The notes under the pieces: generated by a model | The model's database searches: none | Seen by the model: only the letters and a program-made list of their open reading frames with translations | What the model was told of the DNA's origin: nothing | Source: Penelope pileata | Lineage: Eukaryota; Chordata; Aves; Galliformes; Cracidae | Length of the DNA stretch: 64,000 nucleotides | Reading direction: 5' to 3' | NCBI GenBank assembly: GCA_013396635.1 | Contig: WBMW01004162.1 | Location: 238,389-302,388, forward strand | Shown here: one piece after another, positions 24,150 to 30,280 of the stretch | Numbering within the stretch: position 1 is the first letter of the stretch | Layout of the letters: every line of letters starts with the position of its first letter | Position numbers and translations under genes: made by a program

Positions 24150-24365
24150 CAGAGTAGGGTAATAATTTCCTTTCTGAATGAGTAACTGTTTAGAATTTAA
24201 CCAGGCGAACGCGATTAAACCAAATGAATATAAATTCTAGGTGCGGTACCAAGTAATGAGCTGAAGAAAATGAACAGGGCCTAATTAACAAGAAAACAGG
24301 AGATGCCATAACGCCTTGAAAGCTAACGAAAAATTAAGGTAGAACTTCCGCTTTCAAAATTTTTC
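24150..24365. promoter_or_regulatory. Candidate conserved noncoding element
   Basis: AT-rich block with GGTAATAATTTCC, GCGATTAAACCAAATG, AAGTAATGAGC and GGCCTAATTAACAAG. It has no stop-free frame of note. It lies about 1 kb left of the RBM7 promoter fragment. Confidence 0.28.
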
Positions 24366-25310
24366 CAGATGGAGAATATCCTTGTTTTGTATCCAGCATT
24401 CCCTCAACCACCCAGGGCGTTACAGTTGCTGAGAACTGTACTCACCACGACACCAAAGGACGTGGGAAAAGAGAGCTGTGCTGCAAAACCCTGCAGAAGC
24501 ACCTCAGTGGAGAGAGAACTGTCCAGGACTCTGCTCAGACATAACACCAGAAGTTCCATCTTCCCATTACAGCCTAATGCAGCTGCTTAAAGCAGGAACA
24601 CAAAGCAGCTCGCCCGGGTTGGGGCCATTACTGAGGCAGTATCTGGGATGGCGGAGGCGATCACACCGAGGATTGCAGCAATAAAACAGGATGAAGAAAT
24701 CAACCAGCCAGCGTTGTTTTTTTTTTCCTTTTATTATTATTGAAAACAACCACCCTCCATCCTGGAGGCCTCCTTTCACAACAGCTCACCCGGTCCCACG
24801 CGTTCTCTCATCCTCTTGTGTGCAGGTGGGCTCCCCAAGCAGCAACCTGTCAAAGAAAAGATTGAGAACCTCAGGACAAAACATCCAGAGCTTTCCACCA
24901 CTCTTCCACAGGAATTAAGAGAGTCTTACCCAGCTTTCCTGCCTGGATGCAGCCCATTTAGTTCGCTTGTAGATCTGTATCACAGTTTTTAAAGGAGTTG
25001 TGTTCCATCAGAACCCTTTTGGCTCTTTGAGGGCCGCCTGGATTAGCACAGCAACCGCGTGCTGGGCAGCACCACGACCTGAAGGCAGACTCGTGCTAAG
25101 CCATCGGTGTTTGCTGAGCCACTGGGGAAGGCTCCAGCAGCCTGCCCTGCTGCATGGAGCAGCTCCTGAAGCTGCAGGAGCTCTCACCCAATAGCAGCCA
25201 CCACCCCCAGCCCGAGGGCAGGGTCATGACGTGGTTTGGGTTGGATGGGCCCCCCCACCCCCCCTGTTGTGGGCTGGGTGCCCCCAGCTCAGCTGCCCAT
25301 GGCCTTGGGC
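24366..25310. other. Intergenic stretch left of RBM7
   Basis: No gene recognised. A T-rich run lies at about 24717-24740. The sequence becomes GC-rich from about 25140 towards a single-N join at 25311, so this may be RBM7 upstream flank. Confidence 0.4.
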
Positions 25311-25311
25311 N
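25311..25311. other. Assembly join, single N
   Basis: A lone N in clean sequence. Similar lone Ns at 25442, 27116 and 27737 each coincide with a break in collinearity of RBM7, so they are best read as contig joins of unknown true gap size rather than ambiguous bases. Confidence 0.85.
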
Positions 25312-25441
25312 CTGCCCCAACCTCTGCCCGCCCCCGCGCCCTCCTGGGGCCGCGCTCCCACGGCTGCAGGGGAGGCAGCCGCAGCACCAGGGGCAGAAAC
25401 AAGGCTGCTCCCTCCACTTCCGCCCGCCCCACCGGAAGGGG
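25312..25441 (+). promoter_or_regulatory. RBM7: Probable RBM7 promoter fragment (orphan contig piece)
   Basis: A 130-base GC-rich piece lies between two single-N joins. Its right end carries two ETS-type sites (CACTTCCGCC and CACCGGAAGGGG) typical of housekeeping CpG promoters. The next join leads straight into RBM7 intron 1 and exon 2, with exon 1 skipped. The simplest reading is that it lies upstream of RBM7 exon 1 on the first haplotype. The orientation and position are inferred. Confidence 0.45.
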
Positions 25442-25680
25442 NCCGCGGTACGGCGGCTGCGGGCGGACAAACTTCCGCCGGGCGCGGAGCGGCGCCCCCG
25501 CGTGGGCTCTGCACTGCACGTGCGGCCCCAAACGCCACCTGGATGTCCCCAGACGCCACCTGGTGCCATGGCAGGGCCCTTCCAGCCACTTCCTTACTCG
25601 CTGCGGAGTTGTTTTCCTTTCCTTTTTTGGGGAGCTGCTCCATTTTTCTTTTAACATCTCCTCTCCTTTCTGATCTGCAG

Positions 25681-25843
25681 GCAGGTCCAGTAATTAAGGT
25701 TAAAATCCCTAAGGACAGAGATGGTAAACAAAAGCAGTTTGCGTTTGTCAGCTTCAAACATGAAGAATCTGTCCCCTATGGAATGAGTCTCCTGAATGGG
25801 ATCAAGCTCTACGGAAGGCCCATCAAAATCCAGTTCCGATCAG
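25681..25843 (+). CDS. RBM7: RBM7 exon 2, first (duplicate) copy
   Basis: The acceptor TGATCTGCAG precedes AGPVIKVKIPKDRDG, and the RRM RNP1 QFAFVSFK is intact. The exon ends in IQFRSG at phase 1 with donor GTACCC. It is identical in protein to the copy at 27530-27692. It should not be counted as a separate gene. Confidence 0.85.
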
Positions 25844-26331
25844 GTACCCCAAAACTGGAACGCTGAGCTGGTTCCTAGACTGCCACCTCCTTCAGAGTCA
25901 CATCTGCTGGCTCACAGCAGTTGCTGCACGTGTTTCCTGTCACTGTGTCACTCACCACTCGCTGGTTCTGCCAAGGCACCCACCCACCAGCTCTGGGCAC
26001 GGGCAGTCCCCCAGCGGAGCCTTCTCCTTCATTTTGTTTGATTATTCCTTCTGTACCCTTGAAAGCCCTTCTCGTTGATCACACCAGCACTAAGCACCGC
26101 CTCTGGCTGCAGTTAGGTGATAGCCAAAGCCTCACAGCCTGCCTGCAGCTTTCCCAGCTGGGCACCAAGAGTTGTGCTGTCTTCTTCTGGAAACTGAGCT
26201 GTAAACTTCTGCACAGCACTGCTGAAACTTGAGAGCTAATTAAGCACGTGGCGACTCTTACAAGTTCGTTTCGTATCCAGGTTACCCCGACTGGTGTTTG
26301 TGGATCTGATGAAGTGTTTGTTTCTCCTCAG

Positions 26332-26425
26332 GGAGCAGCCACGCGTCCCAGGACAGTGCTTCGTTGTTGTTAGCGCACGGGGCTGCCAGCATGAACCCAT
26401 CTGGCACAGCACATCCAGCCAGCAG
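26332..26425 (+). CDS. RBM7: RBM7 exon 3, first (duplicate) copy
   Basis: The acceptor TTCTCCTCAG and donor GTAGGG bound a 94-base exon encoding GSSHASQDSASLLLAHG and a following serine/alanine-rich part. The second copy is at 27806-27899. Confidence 0.8.
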
Positions 26426-26936
26426 GTAGGGGGCTGTGCCAGGGGTACGCACGCATCGTTGAAATTAGAAAACCTGTTCACACACTTAGCTTCCCTGATT
26501 CTCTTCCCAAGCACAATTTAAGTCTTTCTTTCCTGCGGGTTAATTAATTGCATTATTATTACCCTTAGTACCCTGCGTTCTCGGTGCCTGAAAACCTAAT
26601 GCAAAAAGAACTTCATCTTGGGATGAACTTGAGCTTCATCTTGGGAGTGTTTTTGAGAACATCTGTAGTGCTTCTGGGCCAAGGCACATTCCTTATTAAC
26701 AAGAGTTTTCTTACGAGTGTAGAAAAGATGTGGTGATGTGAAAAGTGCTGCCAGGTACCTGCTGCAAGCCTGTCTGCAGCAGTTTCTCACAACAGTAGCA
26801 AGCTAAGGGTTATGCTTGTCCATTTTTCTTCTTCCCACTGTTAGCAAGGTGACTAGGCTGCAGATACCCCTTAGGCTGGCAATAGCCTTGTGTTAGAAAC
26901 ACTGAAGACTAAAATTCCTGATCTTTTTTTCTACAG

Positions 26937-27030
26937 ATACGACAGGAGTCCGGACAGGATGGGAGCAGCAGGATTCCCACCTATGCAGAGGGCTCTGCCA
27001 CCTCACGACAACCCTCAGAGACAAGCAGGG
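26937..27030 (+). CDS. RBM7: RBM7 exon 4, first (duplicate) copy
   Basis: The acceptor TTTTCTACAG and donor GTGAGA bound a 94-base exon encoding RYDRSPDRMGAAG to NPQRQAG. The second copy is at 28411-28504. This copy then runs into the N at 27116 without reaching exon 5. Confidence 0.8.
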
Positions 27031-27115
27031 GTGAGATGCACTCTTGTGCTCGTTGTGTCTCATCACCCTGCAGCCCCTCACAGCCGATGGGTGACACGTG
27101 AAGGAGCTGTCACAG

Positions 27116-27116
27116 N
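27116..27116. other. Assembly join before RBM7 exon 1
   Basis: A single N where intron 4 of the first copy meets the middle of exon 1. The order of exons across it (4 then 1) is impossible for a real gene of this family, so it is an artificial join hiding the RBM7 start codon. Confidence 0.9.
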
Positions 27117-27194
27117 GAGGCGGACCGGACGCTCTTCGTGGGGAACCTGGACCCCAAGGTCACCGAGGAGCTCATCTTCGAGCTGTTCCACCAG
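27117..27194 (+). CDS. RBM7: RBM7 exon 1 (5' truncated by gap)
   Basis: Reads EADRTLFVGNLDPKVTEE and ends FELFHQ, followed by donor GTACCG. The start codon and the first few residues are missing because the contig begins at the N at 27116. Confidence 0.92.
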
Positions 27195-29330
27195 GTACCG
27201 CCTGGCGCCCGCCGCGCTTTATACTCGGCGGGGCGGGGCGGGGCGGGGCCGGGCGGGCGGCCTACGGCTGCCATGGCGGAGCGGGCTCTGACCGCGGTAC
27301 GGCGGCTGCGGGCGGACAAACTTCCGCCGGGCGCGGAGCGGCGCCCCCGCGTGGGCTCTGCACTGCACGTGCGGCCCCAAACGCCACCTGGATGTCCCCA
27401 GACGCCACCTGGTGCCATGGCAGGGCCCTTCCAGCCACTTCCTTACTCGCTGCGGAGTTGTTTTCCTTTCCTTTTTTGGGGAGCTGCTCCATTTTTCTTT
27501 TAACATCTCCTCTCCTTTCTGATCTGCAGGCAGGTCCAGTAATTAAGGTTAAAATCCCTAAGGACAGAGATGGTAAACAAAAGCAGTTTGCGTTTGTCAG
27601 CTTCAAACATGAAGAATCTGTCCCCTATGGAATGAGTCTCCTGAATGGGATCAAGCTCTACGGAAGGCCCATCAAAATCCAGTTCCGATCAGGTACCCCA
27701 AAACTGGAACGCTGAGCTGGTTCCTAGACTGCCACCNGTTCGTTTCGTATCCAGGTTACCCCGACTGGTGTTTGTGGATCTGATGAAGTGTTTGTTTCTC
27801 CTCAGGGAGCAGCCACGCGTCCCAGGACAGTGCTTCGTTGTTGTTAGCGCACGGGGCTGCCAGCATGAACCCATCTGGCACAGCACATCCAGCCAGCAGG
27901 TAGGGGGCTGTGCCAGGGGTACGCACGCATCGTTGAAATTAGAAAACCTGTTCACACACTTAGCTTCCCTGATTCTCTTCCCAAGCACAATTTAAGTCTT
28001 TCTTTCCTGCGGGTTAATTAATTGCATTATTATTACCCTTAGTACCCTGCGTTCTCGGTGCCTGAAAACCTAATGCAAAAAGAACTTCATCTTGGGATGA
28101 ACTTGAGCTTCATCTTGGGAGTGTTTTTGAGAACATCTGTAGTGCTTCTGGGCCAAGGCACATTCCTTATTAACAAGAGTTTTCTTACGAGTGTAGAAAA
28201 GATGTGGTGATGTGAAAAGTGCTGCCAGGTACCTGCTGCAAGCCTGTCTGCAGCAGTTTCTCACAACAGTAGCAAGCTAAGGGTTATGCTTGTCCATTTT
28301 TCTTCTTCCCACTGTTAGCAAGGTGACTAGGCTGCAGATACCCCTTAGGCTGGCAATAGCCTTGTGTTAGAAACACTAAAGACTAAAATTCCTGATCTTT
28401 TTTTCTACAGATACGACAGGAGTCCGGACAGGATGGGAGCAGCAGGATTCCCACCTATGCAGAGGGCTCTGCCACCTCACGACAACCCTCAGAGACAAGC
28501 AGGGGTGAGATGCACTCTTGTGCTCGTTGTGTCTCATCACCCTGCAGCCCCTCACAGCCGATGGGTGACACATGAAGGAGCTGTCACAGGTTTTAAGTCC
28601 TTAGATGTTTCCTGTAACGATGCATTAAGTCACAGGAACGTATTTCTGGAGTGTTGAACCCCCAGTTCCAGAAGACTGATGGTCCCTTTTACTGAGCTGC
28701 TTACTGAGCAGTGTTTGAGCTTTCTGAGCTGTACATAAAGCCATGTAGCAGCCAGTCTGGAAGCCTGTGCTCATCTATTGTTGGTGCATTTCCATTTCCC
28801 CTTGTGTTTGCAGCTTGGCTCATGTGGAACCCAGAGGCCAACACAGGAGTTAGAAATCCACCCAGACCCCGTGCCACAGAATACTTCGAGCACTCTGCCA
28901 GCTGCAAAGCCCATCGAATCCACCCACCTTTTCTCTCTCTGTCTTTCAGATGCACGGCGCTGCCTGGCAGCAGCCTCAGCCCAGCTTTGCCGTGCCCGGG
29001 TACCAGCACGGCCCCCCCTCCTCCTCCCACATGCAGTGGCGTCCGGACATGGCGGCGCTGCGCAAGAGCAGGGTGGGCTCCCACCCCTACTACGTGGACA
29101 GCAGGCATTTGGGCCGAGAGCAGCGCTTTGGGGACCGTGGGCCTGATTATTGCAGGGGCAAAAGGGATGAGTACGGCTTCGAAGACAGAGGGCACATCCC
29201 CGAGCACCACTACCGGGGGAGCAGGGATGACTCTTTCTACGACGACAGAAATCGCGACGCCTGGAGCCACGATTACGACAGCAGAAGGGAGAGCTACCGA
29301 GAGGGCAAATGGCGCCCGTCACGGCACTGA
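27117..29330 (+). CDS. RBM7: RBM7, RNA-binding motif protein 7 (exons 1-5, second copy; 5' end missing)
   Basis: RBM7 is the RNA-binding subunit of the nuclear exosome targeting (NEXT) complex with ZCCHC8 and the helicase MTR4. It directs promoter-upstream, enhancer and 3'-extended snRNA transcripts to the exosome. Join: 27117-27194, 27530-27692, 27806-27899, 28411-28504, 28950-29330; all introns have GT-AG ends. The product is 269 visible residues. About six N-terminal residues including the ATG are lost at the N at 27116. The RRM spans roughly visible residues 3-80, with RNP2 LFVGNL and RNP1 QFAFVSFK. The low-complexity tail ends with an Arg/Asp/Tyr-rich stretch closing in DGKW-like EGKWRPSRH, as in mammals (human 266 aa). 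Exons 3-4 are much less conserved than the rest. Intron 2 of this copy contains a join (27737). REXO2 follows about 950 bases downstream in the same orientation. Confidence 0.95.
27230..27248 (+). promoter_or_regulatory. Tandem GC boxes / G-quadruplex motif in RBM7 intron 1
   Basis: GGGGCGGGGCGGGGCGGGG, four G4 runs with one-base loops, starts 36 bases after the exon 1 donor. It doubles as overlapping Sp-factor sites. It is followed by a YY1-like GCCATGGCGG at about 27270-27279. Together these indicate that the RBM7 core promoter extends into intron 1. Confidence 0.6.
27530..27692 (+). CDS. RBM7: RBM7 exon 2, second copy
   Basis: Second half of the RRM, including RNP1 QFAFVSFK; acceptor GATCTGCAG, donor GTACCC. 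It is in frame with exon 1 (phase 0 to phase 1). Confidence 0.92.
27737..27737. other. Assembly join inside RBM7 intron 2
   Basis: A single N replacing 377 bases that are present in the other copy at 25887-26263. Confidence 0.9.
27806..27899 (+). CDS. RBM7: RBM7 exon 3, second copy
   Basis: 94 bases, acceptor TTCTCCTCAG, donor GTAGGG, phase 1 to phase 2. It encodes SSHASQDSASLLL and a serine/alanine-rich linker after the RRM. Confidence 0.88.
28411..28504 (+). CDS. RBM7: RBM7 exon 4, second copy
   Basis: 94 bases, acceptor TTTTCTACAG, donor GTGAGA, ending at phase 0. The RYDRSPDRM to NPQRQAG segment corresponds to the human region before FQRQAVMN but lacks the human serine cluster. Confidence 0.88.
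28950..29330 (+). CDS. RBM7: RBM7 exon 5 (terminal coding exon)
   Basis: The acceptor GTCTTTCAG at 28941-28949 is followed by MHGAAWQQPQPSF. The tail is rich in R, D, Y and S (RGKRDEYGFEDRG, YDDRNRDAWSHDYDSRR) and ends at TGA 29328-29330. The first codon is an ATG, but it is internal to the protein. Confidence 0.92.
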   Translation: MHGAAWQQPQPSFAVPGYQHGPPSSSHMQWRPDMAALRKSRVGSHPYYVDSRHLGREQRFGDRGPDYCRGKRDEYGFEDRGHIPEHHYRGSRDDSFYDDRNRDAWSHDYDSRRESYREGKWRPSRH

Positions 29331-29960
29331 CAGCACTCAGCGAGCTGGGAAGGACTGGGTGCAAAAGGGAGGGAAATCTGGGTTCCTTTTTTAGGGTTTG
29401 TAAAAGCAGTCACGGCGTCATCCTCCCCAGCTAGCAGCTTGACTTGAAACGTGTTCACTCTACACCTCAGGGCTTCAGGCGAGAAAACAAATGTGCTGGG
29501 GTTGAAGAGAAAGCGTTTGTTTGTATGATAAAGAGCCTGTGTGTATTTTTGTAGTGCAGGGAGGCAGCCTCTGTGCAGGTGGAGCTGCACCCCCTTTTAA
29601 ACAGATTTTGTGGTGCGACCCTTTGTGGCATCTTCAGAGTGTTTTGATACTGAAATGATTCCTTTTGAATATTCCTTGTCTTGGAGATGACTCTCACCAA
29701 GTCTCCCCGTGGATAAACCATACCTGTTTTAACCACAGCCTGCCTTTACTCGTTCCTCCGTCCCAGTTTGTGCCTTTTATCCTTTGATAGGGAAATTTGG
29801 TTGGGAGAAGTCCCTGCAGCGAGCAGAGCAGGGCTGGTTGCCCTGGAGCCTCTCAGGAGCCACTTGCAGCCCTCCCACGTTTCCTAAGGGTAGAAAGAAG
29901 GAGACGTTACAAGTTTCCTAAGGATAGAAACAAACGATCTCACAGGGCGAGAACACAAAG
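29331..29960 (+). other. RBM7: RBM7 3' UTR and short intergenic spacer
   Basis: Non-coding sequence after the RBM7 stop. I did not find a canonical AATAAA or ATTAAA before the REXO2 CpG region; GATAAA at about 29537-29542 is a possible variant signal. The true 3' end is undetermined. Confidence 0.45.
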
Positions 29961-30005
29961 TCCTCACTGTCAGGCAGTAGTGGCCAAGCCACGGGTGCCT
30001 CCAGG

Positions 30006-30087
30006 CCTCCCCGGGCCCCGGTAACTCCCGGCCCGGTGCCCCTAGGTCTCCCCAGGCCCCGGTACCTCCCGGCCCGGTGCCCGCGGA
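30006..30087. repeat. 41-bp imperfect tandem duplication in REXO2 promoter
   Basis: Two units with period 41, sharing CTCCC then GGCCCCGGTA and CTCCCGGCCCGGTGCCC, with a few substitutions. They may vary in number among individuals. Confidence 0.75.
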
Positions 30088-30163
30088 CGCGGTTGTGCCC
30101 CGCAGGAAGCTCCGCACTAGGCCAGGCCCCGCCCGCCGCTCCCGGCGCCCCCCGCGCGTCCGA

Positions 30164-30182
30164 ACTACGCCTCCCAGCAGCC
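30164..30182 (+). promoter_or_regulatory. ZNF143/THAP11-type promoter site (plus strand)
   Basis: ACTACGCCTCCCAGCAGCC matches the known ACTACAnnTCCCAGnnnGC pattern of the Staf/ZNF143 site, with one change in the ACTACA block. It lies 94 bases upstream of the REXO2 ATG. Confidence 0.6.
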
Positions 30183-30225
30183 CCCGCGCTCGCCGCCCGC
30201 TCTCACCCTGGGGCCGCCGCCGCGG

Positions 30226-30245
30226 GGCCCGCCGGGAAATGTAGT
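30226..30245 (-). promoter_or_regulatory. ZNF143/THAP11-type promoter site (minus strand)
   Basis: On the minus strand 30245-30226 reads ACTACATTTCCCGGCGGGCC, a close match to the same consensus. It ends 31 bases before the REXO2 ATG and points towards the plus-strand site. Confidence 0.6.
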
Positions 30246-30275
30246 GCGGCGGCGGCGCTTTGCGGCCCGGCGGCG

Positions 30276-30280
30276 ATGCT
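30276..30280 (+). CDS. REXO2: REXO2 exon 1 remnant (start codon)
   Basis: ATGCT immediately before four Ns. It encodes Met-Leu, as at the start of mammalian REXO2. The expected 140-150 coding bases of exon 1 and its donor are absent, so the 4-N gap is not to scale. Confidence 0.6.

Larger units (their letters stand above)
25443..27115 (+). other. RBM7: False (haplotypic) duplicate of RBM7 intron 1 to intron 4
   Basis: This segment repeats DNA seen again downstream. 25443-25886 equals 27292-27735 (shift 1849), and 26264-27115 equals 27738-28589 (shift 1474). It contains exon 2 (25681-25843), exon 3 (26332-26425) and exon 4 (26937-27030) with intact splice sites, but no exon 1 or exon 5. I noted only two differences between copies, both G to A (26904/28378 and 27098/28572), and introns match as well as exons. 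Allelic-level identity, N bounds on both sides and incomplete exon content all indicate two haplotypes placed in tandem by the assembler, not a gene duplication. It is useful because it supplies 377 bases of intron 2 (25887-26263) missing from the second copy. Confidence 0.9.

Noticed and set aside
25231..25866. 211-codon frame joined to the first copy of RBM7 exon 2
   Set aside because: It spans two assembly joins and intron sequence; only the exon 2 part is genuine.
27098..27715. 205-codon frame running from RBM7 exon 1 region through intron 1 into exon 2
   Set aside because: It crosses valid GT-AG splice sites and reads exon 1 in the wrong frame. It is intron read-through across an assembly N, not a protein isoform.
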